64,000 bases of DNA from Triglochin maritima (Eukaryota; Streptophyta; Magnoliopsida; Alismatales; Juncaginaceae), in assembly GCA_963682175.1 (NCBI GenBank), contig OY821771.1:6881001-6945000 (forward strand), written 5' to 3'. Numbering within the stretch: position 1 is the stretch's first letter; every line of letters starts with the position of its first letter. The position numbers and the translations under genes are program-made. Below are positions 29,184-42,390 of the stretch, in pieces. The notes below the pieces were generated by a model. It was not told the DNA's origin and made no database searches. It saw only the letters and a list, made by a program, of their open reading frames with translations.

Positions 29184-31100
29184 GTACTTAACCATTTAGC
29201 TCATATCACACATCACCTTCAAGGAGAACCAAATCACAACCCAACCAAACTACTCATCCACAGGACGACTTCTCAAAGTGAGATCGACATAATTAATGCA
29301 ATTGTGTGGGTCGAGGATGTGGAATGCAGGTAATTGGAGTTAAAGGAGGAGAGACGTCAAGTAGAGGGAGTTAAACATTGTGAATTTCTGGACTACAACT
29401 TCATCCGCCCCTCCCTTCTTGACAAATGAGACTTAGACCGACAACGTTTTTGTGTTGTATGTGTATGGAGAAATCTGATAAATTGTATTTACCTCTGTAA
29501 GGGGTTTTTGGCTTCAAACTTATGTGAGGCACACCTTTTCTCATTGTTGATGAAGATTGTGTTTTCATAGCCTTCTAGAATATCTATCAACATAGACTAC
29601 TTTTCATTCCATAAAAAAGACAGTTCACACAATAAATGAGCTTCTTAGCACTTGGCAGAATGACACTTGTAACTCGTAAACACTATTAGTTTTAAGGCTT
29701 TGTTGTTGTGAGGTGATTGTTCATACAATTACAAACATGATCATGTAATACAACGAGTTACATATGTGGAATAAATATTTTGTAAGAATCCAGATAAAGT
29801 CAACATACAAAAATATGTATAAGAAAACAACAAAATAAGGAACAGTGATGAGAGACGACCTAAAAGACCGAGCCGTCGGAAGACGATTTACCTCAGAGAA
29901 AATATCGGCCCACATACCAGTGCGTTTGATAGTCTCCCGGTTTTCTCCCAGGATAGAACGGTCTCACCGTCGATCAGGCGCACACCGGAGTCAACGGACC
30001 ACGAAAGCAATGCGGAACCTCACAAGGATCGGGCGCAGAAGAACTCTGGATTCGGAGACCTAAAATCGCCAGACCGGGACGGGACGGGCGGGCAGGCGCG
30101 CGTGTGTGTGGAGAATTCTCTTCTCTTTCCACCTACAAAGGGACAAGTGAATAGGATGTTTATCAACATCCTTCAACTTGTTAGTTTCACCAATGTGGAA
30201 CTAAAAGTGAGGTGAGCACATGACACATGAGGCAATAGTTCTCATCTTCATCTCAACATTGGATTTTTCAATTGAGTTATTCATGAGCCTAATCCAAACT
30301 CAATAATCCAACAATAACGTGATTTGCTTGGATTATCTAAAAGAAGGATATTTTACAATGAACTTGAAGATGCAAGTTGGTGACAAGTTCATTACGAGAA
30401 AAATGCAAAAAGACTGACATTTTAAGGTGATAATATGCCGTTAGTCATATTGGAAAGTTTGCATGTCACAAAAAAATTATAACATTCAATTCGATTCGAA
30501 AATTCAAAAAAGATGATTACAACGTTTTAAAGTTGAGAGGCCCTCACCATAATTTCCCCATTTCCAATTTCTCCAAAGGCACTTGACAGAATGACAACTT
30601 GCAAGAACTCAAAACCCTATTGGTTTGTAAGCCTTTTTGTGGTGAGGTGAGAATTTGGTTTGCTTCGATTCTTTAAATGAATATTATTTTTCTTCTTATT
30701 TTACAATGGACTTGAAGTTGCAAATGGGTGACAAGTTCACTACGAGGAAAACTACTGACGTTCTGGTTCGTTGAACTCGTTAAATAGGATATGAGTTTGA
30801 ATTGGTCAATTAGAATGATGGTGTTTTCGGCAAAAGCCAGTGACATTTATTGTAAATAGTAATGAGTTGGAGGTAAAGCACTCAACGAAAGTAGTTATTG
30901 TATTGGAAACCCCAAAAACCAATGGCTTTTTAATAATTTGGAGAGTGTTTGGATGTGTGTGTGAGTGAACAATTGATTTTGCAGGAATCTAATCACTCCA
31001 AACTCACATCCAACGACCAACAGTTATCATATTGGAAAGTTTGGACATCGCAATAAAAAAAACAAAAAAACTACGACATTTAAGTCCAAACTTCAAATTA
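29184..31100. other. Intergenic, no gene seen
   Basis: A GC-richer patch at 29850-30110 has open frames but no recognisable motif. The phrase 'acttgaagttgcaaatgggtgacaagttca' near 30710 repeats 'acttgaagatgcaagttggtgacaagttca' near 30361, an old duplication of a few hundred bases within this interval. Confidence 0.4.
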
Positions 31101-31433
31101 TACAATTCTAAAGTTGAAGAAATCAAATTAAAATAAAACCATAATGGAGGACCTAAACAATAATAACTCCTCCAATCCCGAACTTTCCCGAGATGTTATC
31201 CAGACCACAACTCGCCATCTGCCACGTACCCATCCACACGAACGGCGTGGACGACTCCCCTTGGACTAGGCCGGCGTCCTTCTCCCGCCACGTACCCCCT
31301 CCCCTCCTCCCTTCACGCCACCCCACCAATCCCCAAACCAAACCCTAAAAATCCAACCTTTCCCCCTTTTTTTCCCAACCAACCACCGATCCTCTCGCCA
31401 GACGCCGCCGCTCCGTTGGTTTGAAGGACAGGA

Positions 31434-34400
31434 ATGGGATATCTCAACGACGCCGGTGGGAGTCAGGTTGATGACGGGCCGGTTAGCGGTGCCGGTCTCA
31501 GGTATATATATATATATATACATCGTTTGCTGTTTCGAATGGGAAATTTTGTTTGGTTGGTGGGAATTTGAGTTTCGGTCTTTTTTTGTTTGTTTTATGT
31601 GTGAAGTTTTGAAAAAAAAATTGAGTTGGAATTCGGAAAGTGCATATGGATTCTAACATTCGGGTTGCACTTTTGATGGGATGGATTCTTCACCAAATCC
31701 GACGAAGGATTGTTGGGATGACAACTTGGTATCTATGTTGAGATAATTTTACTTGATAAAAAGACGTATTACAATTATGTATCTGTTCAAATTATCAAAA
31801 ATCACCGAAAATTAATGATAATTTTATGGAAACATATCTGCCGATTTTTTTACCTTCGTTGTCGGCCCCCCTCAACGTCATTGCAAACACGGTCAAAAGA
31901 TAATTGGGAATTCGTTGGTTTGATTTTGAGTCTGATTAGGTATTTTATCCGAAGTGAGTAAATAGATACTCTTGCAATGTACTAATTGAACAAAATCTTA
32001 TCTGCCTAACTTTGTATTGGTATTAAAAGATGTTCAAGGGGGTTGAAATTCCAATGGGCCAAAAAATCCAGGAGGGTCAAAATCCCGAAAGGTCTATGTT
32101 GAATGTTTTACGATTATAATTTCAAACAATTGTAAACAAGAGCTAGACCATTTTAAGTGATGAAAATGATTTGGCATCACCTGATTCTGGAAGGTAGTTG
32201 AAACTATGAATATATTTTTTATCGTTTTTTTGGGATCAATAGTTGGATCTATGATTTTGGATGACAATGTGTTGATCCCGCAGCCTTTTAGTTATTGATC
32301 ATGATACATGAGCAAGGTGTTATTGGTTTAGATCGAGAATATAGAGAGATAGCTAATTGTTGTTGTACGATATTACGAATTTAGAAACCTAAAGAATTTT
32401 AATTGGTCGTGGAGGTTTTAGATATGGCTTGCTATGCTCAGTTGATTGGATAAATAATTTTCAGCAGATGAGGCTTTTGTGAGGTGGGCTACAATCTTGT
32501 TTTATTAAGCATCTTCATGTTTTCAAGATGCTTCTTGTATAATGCTTTCATTTGTTCGAGAATTTAGTTTTTGTAGTTTAAATCATCCCCCAAAACAATG
32601 TTTTTCCTATTTCATCAAGGCTGTCAGAGCATTTTTTCAGTTGAGGTGTATTTCCATGATTCCTTCATGTTTCCTTTATAGTTTTTTATTTTGGACATGC
32701 TGATGAACTTAAAAATTGGTTTCTTTCTGATCATCTTTTGCTTCGTGTTTAAGTCTGTTAACAAATTTAAAACAAAGATGTGCTTCAAAAAACAAGCTAA
32801 AAAACAAATGATGGGCTTCAATATTTTTGTGTGAATAATATATAGTGATGCCCATGATTTTTTATTTTTTCATGCCAAGGGATATGAAATTAGTGTATAG
32901 CTGATAGTAGATATCAAAACTCCACCAATATATTGCCTTCTCTATTGAGTATTTTTATATTTTCCCAACAGTCAGAATGGAAAATTTAGCTATGGGTATG
33001 CAAGCTTTCCTGGAAAAAGATCTTCAATGGAAGATTTTTGTGAAACCAGAATTGACGGTGTTGATGGAGAAATTGTTGGTCTTTTTGGAGTATTTGATGG
33101 TAAGAAGATGACAACATGTCATGAATCACTTATACCTTTACTTCACTATGTGCCTGTTGTTAGTTTTATAATGATTATAATATATTGATATCATGGTTCT
33201 CTTAGGTCATGGTGGAGCCCGGGCAGCTGAATACGTGAAACAAAACCTCTTCAGCAATCTTATCAAGCATCCGAATTTCATTTCTGATACCAAGTCAGCT
33301 ATTGGTATATTTCTATCGACATACTTCACAGAGTCGCAGAATCATTCTATTGTGTCGCATCAGCATATCTGATGTGTATGTTGTTTTTCGTTCTGATTCT
33401 TGCAGCTGATGCGTACAACCATACAGATTCAGAACTCCTGAAAGCTGAAAATAATCAACATAGAGATGCTGGCTCTACTGCTTCAACTGCTGTTTTAGTG
33501 GGTGATCGCTTACTAGTTGCGAATGTTGGTGATTCAAGGGCTGTTATTTGCAGGGGTGGAAATGGTGAGCCCTTTATTTCTTTGTACCTTCTGTGTCATG
33601 TGGGTAGCCTCTGTTTGGCTTCTTTTTCATGCCTGAATTTCAGTTTAAATTCCCACCACATCGAAAGTGGAATTAAACTACAATTTTTGGGTGCTTATCC
33701 TGACAATAACAAAAGGCTTAATGATAAAAAAGGTAGTGATACAAAGCTTTAGACATCGCTTGTTCTTAGAAAAGTTGATATTGTACTAGTACCATCTTGA
33801 TCTTGTAAAGCTCATTGGTGTTTCCTAAATACCTTTTCTATTGGCTGGTTTCTGATTGCTAGGTAGTTTTAATGAAATGATATCAAAGCATTAACGTTTG
33901 CCGTACAGAACACCATGTAACAATAGATTTTACCTTCATTTTGATGTTTAGTTTATTCTTCATAATGTTCCATGTAATTATACTGTGGCGATTTTGCAGC
34001 TATTGCTGTTTCACGTGATCATAAGCCCGACCAAACTGATGAGAGGCAGCGGATTGAAGATGCTGGAGGGTTTGTAATGTGGGCTGGTAAATTTCATAAG
34101 TAGAAACATCCATTTTTATAAGCTAGCCTCTTATTAAGTTATTATGTCATAATTTTGTTGTTTGTAGGGACGTGGCGAGTTGGTGGTGTCCTTGCTGTTT
34201 CCCGTGCTTTTGGTGATAAACTTCTTAAGCAGTATGTTGTTGCTGACCCAGAAATTCAGGTATATTGTTTCTAGATGCAGTAGGTAATAGTGAGTTAGCT
34301 CCTCGCCTATTGAAGAGTTAGGTTAAACACACACACACGCTAAGTTTCTTTGTTGGATCTATATGTAGTCACTGCAATGCTTAACAAAGAGCCTTCACAT

Positions 34401-34905
34401 TTACGATGCACTTTGTGCAGGAGGAGGTTATCGATAGCTCCCTCGAGTTCCTCATTCTTGCTAGTGACGGGCTGTGGGATGTCGTGACAAATGAGGTATG
34501 TTCAACATCACTGACATCTGCAAACATCACTTGATTTAAGTCAAAACTTCCAGTACCAACATATATGAGGTTTTGTGGTTGTGGCCTTGGTATTTATCAA
34601 ACAAAACCTGGGATTTAACTCCATGCTCTTAACCCATAAGCAGTTATTGGTCCTAAACATCTGAATAGAGCAGTTAGCATGTATCTATAAAAAATAGACC
34701 AATGGTTTATAAATGACCTATGGCATGTGAAATGCAATTGCAGGAAGCAGTGAGCATGATAAAACCAATAGAGGACCCAGAAGCGGCCGCAAGGAGTTTG
34801 ATGCAGGAAGCTTACCAGAGGGGCAGCGCAGACAACATCACCTGCGTGGTGGTTCGTTTCTTGTCGGGGTGGGAGAATTCTGGTGATTTTAGCAGCAACC
34901 ACTAG
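31434..34905 (+). CDS. PP2C-family protein phosphatase (WIN2/PP2C59-like), 8 exons
   Basis: This is a Mg/Mn-dependent Ser/Thr phosphatase (EC 3.1.3.16). Exons: 31434-31501, 32972-33099, 33206-33304, 33406-33564, 34000-34086, 34168-34259, 34421-34495, 34744-34905. All are GT-AG and join to 289 aa. Visible motifs are the N-terminal KRSSMEDF, the metal site [85 protein letters not shown] and [12 protein letters not shown]. The metal-binding aspartates (DGHGG, SDGLWD, ADN) are present. The text closely resembles Arabidopsis WIN2/PP2C59 and its paralogues, slightly shorter at the N-terminus and C-terminus. Intron 1 is about 1.5 kb, and its donor lies in a TA microsatellite. The leader contains aaaccctaaa, a telobox-like word. 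Confidence 0.96.
31503..31521 (+). repeat. TA microsatellite at the intron 1 donor
   Basis: A (TA)n tract of about 18 bp begins directly at the splice donor of PP2C intron 1 (exon ends AG, then gtatatata). Length changes here would fall right next to the 5' splice site. Confidence 0.85.
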
Positions 34906-35787
34906 TTCTGTCATTCCAATTCCAATTCCAATTCATGAAGGCAAACAAAAGGACTAAATTAGGGGATTCATAGTAACCAATGATGTAACTGAAACTAATG
35001 ACTAGCTCTTTGGGTCCATCATCTTACATATAGATTATCATATCGTATACTACAGTATAACTTTCATTTTATTTTATTTCCCGATAGGGGATTTACCTGC
35101 AATTACTCAGCTTGTTAGTGTAAAATCTTCCACTGTTTCCGTTCTTTTGGAAATGTCTTGTTGAATACAAGGAGCCCCTACATCCTGAAAGTCTGACTTG
35201 TAACGGTCCAAGGGATATTTGTGGGCCTTTAGAACTGACAACACGTTTAGTTTTCCTCTAGTGGTATATATAAAAATATGAGACTTCGCTCCATACATTT
35301 TAACCATACATGTAGAACTAAAAACAATGGTGTATGAGTAGAAATTATAAAGTAAACCAATCGGATCCACGACAATCAATCAGTTACAAGGTGAATTCCA
35401 AATTACATTACACAATATTCAGTCCACAAGAGAATCGAAACCAATGTTTACACGGTGTATGTTGTTATTTTAGTGACAAGTTCGCTTTAGACTTCCTTGC
35501 GCTAGAAAATACCAGACAAAACTCGAACAACATCCAACGGTTTAATTTTCCAACTTAGATACCCACCTATTGAGGTCGTCAATTTTGACTCGAGCTCGAA
35601 ATTCAAAACTTGAGGTTGGCTAAAAAAAAAGTATGAATATGATTTAATTTGAAAATGAAATTTTTTGATGAAAAATAAAAAAAATCCGGCTTAGATTTAG
35701 TAAGTAGGCATTCTTGAACTCGTAAAAAAGTTAAACTTAAGACTCAATTTTTTTATAGTTCGATCTATTATTTTTTTGTATTCGACG
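34906..35787. other. PP2C 3' UTR and intergenic DNA
   Basis: A short (CCAATT)n run lies just after the stop (34915-34935). The rest is AT-rich with no recognisable gene. Confidence 0.5.
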
Positions 35788-35795
35788 GTAATAAC

Positions 35796-36154
35796 CAGGG
35801 GAGAGCATCAGTCCAAACCTGGACCGAACTGGACCCGGACCATCACCTGAGTTTGGACCGAAAACTGGACCAGTCAGATTCCGGATTTGGACCGGACCGA
35901 TCATGGCTGGACTGAAGACTGGTCTAGTCCGGTTCAAGCTTTCTGTATTGAAAATCCGGTCCGGTTTAGTCTTTTTGTATTGAAAATCTAGTCCGATCTG
36001 AGTTTTTGGACCAGGTTGAAGACTGGACCGACCGGATCCGACACGGATCGGAATCCGGACTGAAGATTGGACCGGCCAGATCCGGTACAGACCGGAACCG
36101 GACAGACTCCGAACCCAAAAACCCGGACCGGACCGGACTGGATTACGCTCTCTG
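35796..36154. mobile_element. hAT-type MITE (359 bp), GGACCGGA words
   Basis: The left end CAGGGGAGAGCATCAGTCC and inverted right end CAGAGAGCGTAATCCAGTCC are flanked by GTAATAAC (35788-35795) and GCAATAAC (36155-36162), an 8-bp duplication with one mismatch. The interior is an array of CCGGACC/GGTCCGGT words, close in type to the element at 1324. It ends about 120 bp upstream of the JmjC-like locus. Confidence 0.8.
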
Positions 36155-39100
36155 GCAATAACTTTTTGACTTAACTCGTTTACAACTTATTTACGTTGGG
36201 ACCATCTACCCATCCGCCTTTCTACACCATCGTTTTCAGTTTTCACCTCAAAACTATCGTTCACTAAAAAAGGCATGTTAGAACGACTGCCTCCTCACCG
36301 CCGCCGGATCCCATACCACTCCACCCCCGACCACCGCTACTTCATTCCCCCGGGGCCGTCTCCCGAATCGACCCTCCCACTCCCTCACCCTAATCCGCCG
36401 CCTCCTCCGCTCCCACCTCGCCCTAATCCGCACCTCCAGAGATCTCCCTCTCCGCCGTGCCCTCCCCGACGGTCTCCTCGCTCTCCTCCCCGCCCTTATC
36501 GCAACCAGGTATGACGTTCGGTGTTTTCGGTATTACATTTTTCGGTGTGTTTAGTGCGAAAGTTTCTGCCTTTTTCGTTTCACTTCACTGCACACATTGC
36601 GATAGGAAATTGAGCTCTCTCTCGTGTTTTCGTAAATTCAGGTCAGGAGTGTTGGAAATTGGAATCGACAAGGGTAGTAAGAATTGACCTCAATTGAGTG
36701 TTGGAACCAAAAATGGTCGGTTTTGGTTAAAAGGGTTCAACCTAGTTAACGGGTGGAATTTGTAAGAGCAGTTAGAAGCTATCAAAAATCAATCGACCTA
36801 TATTTAAATATTGTTAAGGAAAAATTGAGAGACTTAAAACCCAAAAGAGTAAAAAGCAAGGGGTTGGAATCCAAAAGGACCTTTTACTAACTTGGCAAAA
36901 TCCCAAAATTCAGAAAGACAGGTGGGAGAGGAGCACCCGTGACCGACCCCTCCTCCTCCTACTTGGCACCACCTGTGCCTCTGACTAGTCTAAGCATTTT
37001 GAATTTGATATATTGTGCGTGTTTTACTACGGATTAAGAGTCAAAGGACTTTATGATTGATGTAAAGTATATGTGATCTTGACGGAAGTGACCAAATGTT
37101 AGATGAAGTTTATGCTTGTTCACCAATCTGATTGCGAGTGTCTCCGTCATTCTGGTTTTGATCTTATTGTCAGATTTATCGCCTTTGTAGTGGTTCTTCA
37201 CCAATATGAATATCATAATTTCTCTTTTCATGCGGTTCACTTTAGAATCACATTTCTTTTACATGGCTTTGAAGTAATGTTGACGTGATGTTTTTAGAAT
37301 GGGAATGTCAAAGCTCCCTAGGTTTCTGTATCTGTTTGTTTACTGAAATTTGTATGTTTTGACGTGTTTGCTTCGCTGATGTGAAAGCTTCAGCCTCTTT
37401 CACAAATCAGAATATAAAGAAGTTTGTATGTTTAACTTGTTCCTATGTTTATTTCAGCATTGTGAAAGTAAATGATTCATTTTTCATCTAGATACTCGCT
37501 TTTGTTGGCTTTGGTGGTGGCAGCGGTCGGTACCATTTCTCTGAGCTCTTTGGAGGCCAACATGGCATTGGCATTAAATGAGGGAGTGATAAATGGTTTG
37601 GTGAAGGCCCTTGGGGGATTTGAAAAAGGGAAGAAGAAGGTTGTTGAGGTGGTTTGCAATACCATATTGGACCTATCAACGGCTCCATTTGCAAGGGAGC
37701 TGCTTAGTGACCCCTTCTCCTTATCAAGCTCTTGTGAGTATCTCCTTGTAGTTTAAATCAATGTTTTTGTTGATATTGATTAATAATTGTTTATGTGTCT
37801 CCTTCATGAGGAACTTCAAATGAGCTTAGAAAGTTGTCTTTTGATGATTTGCTATTATTTTTCTTTGCGTGGAAGTTAGAGGGTTACCTTTGGGAATCCT
37901 AAACAATCTATAATAAATGCCTGATTTGGGATAATAGAAGGAACTTGCCTTTTTACTTAAGCACAACATTTGGAAAACTGTACTTGAGAAAGTTAGAACA
38001 AAGTTGAATCGTAGGCCTATATGAACTTCTTATTGCATCCATTTCAAGTTTCTAGAAATTGACCCTATCACTGACCACTACCTACATGCACGTGCTTACA
38101 GAAATTTGATTTTTCATTGTATTAACATTTTGTAGGTCATGTTAATCATGAAGGTAGATATTTAGCCACCGATTTTCTTGGCCTTTTTTGCCAAGATGCA
38201 AACTGTCTACTTTATGGGTTGGTTTAAAGTCAGGTGGTAGTTAGTGAATACATTTTAAGGATCTATTTTCCGGTTCTAATCTTGTTTCTTGATGGTAGAT
38301 GTCGAAATACTAGTAGTTGATTTTTCTTGGAGTTCAGTTATAAACCTTTCCCTACTAGGTATTTGGTGTTGAATGTTGGGCTTGTTGAGTTTGTTAGGAT
38401 ATATTAATGTAGTACAAAGTGCAATTTTATTTTTCCATACTGTTGTAAGTTCTACTGACTTAAAATAGGTCTGTACTTTGTCAGCTTGAAACATCTGCTG
38501 TTCAATCTCTGTCTTGTTACACTTCATCTGAAGAGGGTAAAGAATTATTTGAAATCACTTTTCTGAAAGATAAACTTTCACAAGTAGTGCTGGATGCTGC
38601 ATTAGCTCTCACAAATGCTTGCAATACAAAGTTGCTGTCTAATATCCCAAAGCAATTGTTTATGAGCTCCCAAGGCTTGCTAAAGAAACTATGGCTCAGA
38701 TCCCATTACTTGTCACCAATCAAGAGCAGTGAACAAGAACACGTTTGTAGCAGAAGGCGTGAACTAGCTGAAGCTGTTTTTATGCTTTCTTTGAATGAAT
38801 CCCATAATTCATCTTGTGAAGTTGATGCAGTTAGACGAGGAATTTTTGGCAAGCTTGATTTCAAGTTTGACCATTTTCTTTCCATTAATTGGGGGGATTC
38901 ACCTCTACTTTGTAGGCCTCAACTAGAAGATTCAGAGAATCATATTTTGAATGCTTTATTCCATCTGTTTGCTGGTAAAACCATCAACGCTGTTCTTGAT
39001 TCCATTCTGCATGGTCTGACCTCATGTCCTCCTATCACGGCAGATGAACTAGACGCCCTAGATCTCTTGAAAGAGGTAAGGGGCAGCCTTGGATCTCATT

Positions 39101-40349
39101 TGATTTACGGGCAGGATATCCGTGTTGTAAAAACTCACAGAAGTAATTCTTCAACTGCACAAGGATATCCAGAAAAGGAGGTTCATTATTTCAAGGGCCA
39201 AACTTCCTCTGAAGGCATGGACAACTCAGAAGTCATCTTCATTGATGATTCTAGCAAATGTAAGCAAGCATTTTCAGAGGGTTTCACAACTGCCTTGAGG
39301 GGCCTTGAGTTACGATCAAAGGAAGTAGCAACAGTCGCAAATAGTTTAGCAACTCTATTTGGCCAACCATCGGTTGGTGCCAATCTTTATATTACTCCCC
39401 CGCAATCTCAAGGCTTGTCCCGGCACTATGATGATCATTGTGTTTTTGTATGCCAACTTTTTGGGCAAAAGCAATGGGTTTTGTTCCCCCATGATGTTCA
39501 TTTATTGCCCAGACTGTACGAACCACTTGTAAATTTGCCGAGGTCAGATTGCTGCTATAACTCCCATGAAGGTAAACCAATCAGTCTTCAGGAAGGAGAC
39601 ATCTTATATATTCCCAGGGGCTATCCACACGAGGCACATACAGTTATCCAAGATGGCACATCCAAGTTAGAAGAAATGGATGGTGTTTCCATACACTTGA
39701 CATTTGCAATTGAGGTTGAGCCTCCTTTTGAGTAAGTGGTTCTGCATTTTTCATTTCTCAAGTTTGATGGTATAATGTTTGTTTGGTTAAAACCAATTTA
39801 TGTTCTTTAGAACCAACTTGGGGTTTTGGAGGCATTGTTGCTTGTAACACAATGTTTTTTTTGTCCTAATCAACTTCTAATACAAAGGTTAAAGTATTTT
39901 TGTATATTAAAGTTTGTTTCCCATGGTTTTATCTGGTACCCTTGATTGTTTTATCTAAGGGATGCTCAAGAAATGACACATATGATAGACAAGATGCAAG
40001 TAATTATTTAGCATTGGTCTCTTAAATAACTGTGGTTTTATTTAATTTTTTGGCAGATATAATGAAAAACACCTATTCAAAGTATCATATATTGTTTTGT
40101 ACGATGATTTGATTGGTAATCAATCCTGAGTGTGTGATAGTGTGCTAAACAACGGGATATGCCATGCGATAAGTATATAAGAGTGAAATGGGAAAAAATG
40201 CACATGTTTAGGAGATGCGAGCCTAATGCCACTTCTGGAGGCACATTTCATTGTCAGTGCTTCCACATTTGATCTTGGAAACAGTAAAGTAAAACTTGTT
40301 TGGATGAATATTTTGCATCTTGGGGCGTTCCCATTTCTAGAGTGCCTAA

Positions 40350-41533
40350 GAGCACAAATAACAGCGTCCGGGCGCCCTGCACTCTCTCACTGCCACGTCA
40401 GCTTCTCTCTCTGCCACGTCAGCTCACCCAACCCACCCAAAAAACTCCCTTACCCATGCCCAGACTACCCCCACCCACCCTACACTCTTTCATCAACATC
40501 ATTTCTTAATTAAACAATTATAATTTTCACACAACATTTAACAAATTACATTTTATATAATTCTAATTCTAATAACATTATAATTCTATTTTAACTCGAA
40601 ATATTGTTAATAATTACTGCTAAATCACGAAATTATTATTAAATATTACGGAACCACATTACATTTAAGATAAACTAAAATAGGAAATATTGCACTCAAA
40701 GTTAAGAAACAACAGTACATATTACATAAACTAAACTTTCAAATACTACATTAGCAACTACGTTAACCGATTTTCAAACCGCTCCTCGTCCGTAGCGTTG
40801 CTATATATGCTCGATTAAATCGCCTTTCAGATCCAAATGTTGGTTCCTGTCACGCACTCGATCTTGATTGACAAAAAACTCGTGAATATCCGCTATACGA
40901 TCGGTCGAATACGACGTTTCCTCAGCTGAAGTTCCAGGACGATCCTCCATAAATTCGTGAATACGACGATCCTCCATAAACAACCTGTCCGGCTAATTCA
41001 ATAGCACGATCCATTAGATTTAATGTCTCATTCCAGTTATCATCGTCGGATTGACCGGAGTTTAAACTATTATCCGACATTGATGAGAGAAGAAGCTAAC
41101 AAGTTGAGAAGTTGAGGAAATGTGAGGAATCAGGAGATAGATAGATGTATTTATAGTTGAGAGGGTTTGGATGTATTTGTTGCACTGTTCACGCGTGATT
41201 GCACAGTTTACTCTTTGGAAGCGTGATTAAAGTGCACGCGTGATTGCAAATAGTGCACGCGTGATTGAAAACAGTGCACGCGTGATTGAAAATAGTGCAT
41301 TACTGATTAAATACTGCACCCGTGATTAAACAGTGTATTGGTTCTGGAAATTTCTTAATTTTAATCACTTACAAAAAATTATTACCCCACATTTATAACA
41401 AATACCCAATCCATTAATAACAAAACATCCACTAAATAAAAAAAATTAAAAATTTTTTTTTAAACCAATGGGCGGGGGACACGTGTCCCCCACCCTTGGG
41501 CGCCCGGGCGGGGCACCCCCGTTAAGGGTGCCC
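40350..41533. mobile_element. Harbinger element deletion derivative in a JmjC intron
   Basis: It is flanked by TAA (40347-40349 and 41534-41536). The left end is GAGCACAAATAACAGCG and the inverted right end GGGCACCCTTAACGGGG. On the - strand it keeps only transposase-associated scraps: a C-terminal-like stretch STDRIADIHEFFVNQDRVRD (about 40800-40920) matching the end of the transposase at 19670, and an N-terminal-like MSDNSLNSGQSDDDNWNE ending near 41080. The catalytic middle is missing. A subterminal array of GTGCACGCGTGATT words lies at 41180-41335. Confidence 0.8.
41180..41335. repeat. Short tandem array of CACGCGTGATT, about 20-bp period
   Basis: About six to seven copies of a unit like tgcacgcgtgattgaaaaca lie near the right end of the Harbinger derivative. 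The 73-bp array of the element at 19323 has a comparable GCGCGTGACTACA core in the same relative place. Harbinger transposases bind subterminal repeats, so these could be binding sites (inference). Confidence 0.75.
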
Positions 41534-42390
41534 TAAAATGCAGATGTAGGAACATCGCTAACAAACACTAGTATTAACTATTAACATTTTCATAATATGT
41601 CCAGCCAAATGATCAAATAATAGTAATAATGATAATTTGTCTAGCTCTTTTCGAAATGTCCCGGGTGTATGCTGTGAGTTGGTGTCTCAAATGTTGTCTG
41701 GGATTAGAGGAGAGAGGACCCCTTGTAATTGGGTAAGCTTACAAGAGTACCACAATGAAGTACAAAAATTTGTTATGCTTGTGCTTTTTGTAAACCATAT
41801 AATAGTAATTATGTGCATGCATGATATATTAATTCATTCTCAACATGAAAAATGTAAATTCTAATGTTGGTAAATGTGTCATATACGTATGTTGAGTATT
41901 GACATGTAATTGTTAGCCACTATAATGTATATTGTTTCGAACTTGGAGTCATTTTCTTGAACCATAATTGTATGCATCTGCAGAAATTAACAATAATTGA
42001 ATGCCCTGCAGGTGGGAAGGCTTTGTGCATATCGCTCTTCACTGTTGGAACGAAAAACGGAAGAGTTCCTATTGTAATATTAGTTATTATTCCATGATTA
42101 AATATGCTTCATGTGGTGATAAGGGTCATTGGTATCCATGAGCCCATCCTCCGAAAGGCTTGTCTGGTTGGTGCTTTTTCATCATCTGATAGCAAGAGAG
42201 AACAAAACCTATCAATGTGCAAATCCATTTTTCACGATATTACCAGTAAAATTGATGCAAGCTCCAGTTTTTCGACTGTTTTGAGCAACATTAAGGCAAT
42301 TGTAAGCAAAAGAGACGAGCTGGCCTTCCATTGGATGAGATGGTTAGGTCATCTTCCTCGGGATGGACAAAACAACAAAAGAACTGATTT

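Noticed and set aside
33372..33752. 126-aa frame as a stand-alone PP2C-like gene
   Set aside because: It is exon 4 of the PP2C gene with intron sequence read on both sides.
36275..36514. 79-aa proline-rich frame starting with ATG at the JmjC locus
   Set aside because: Its end is in a different frame from the conserved RRLLRSHLALIRTS text that splices to exon 2. It may contain the old start but not a separate gene.
41180..41335. Possible CRISPR-like array
   Set aside because: The repeats are too short, the spacing is irregular and too small for spacers, and the array is inside a Harbinger derivative.
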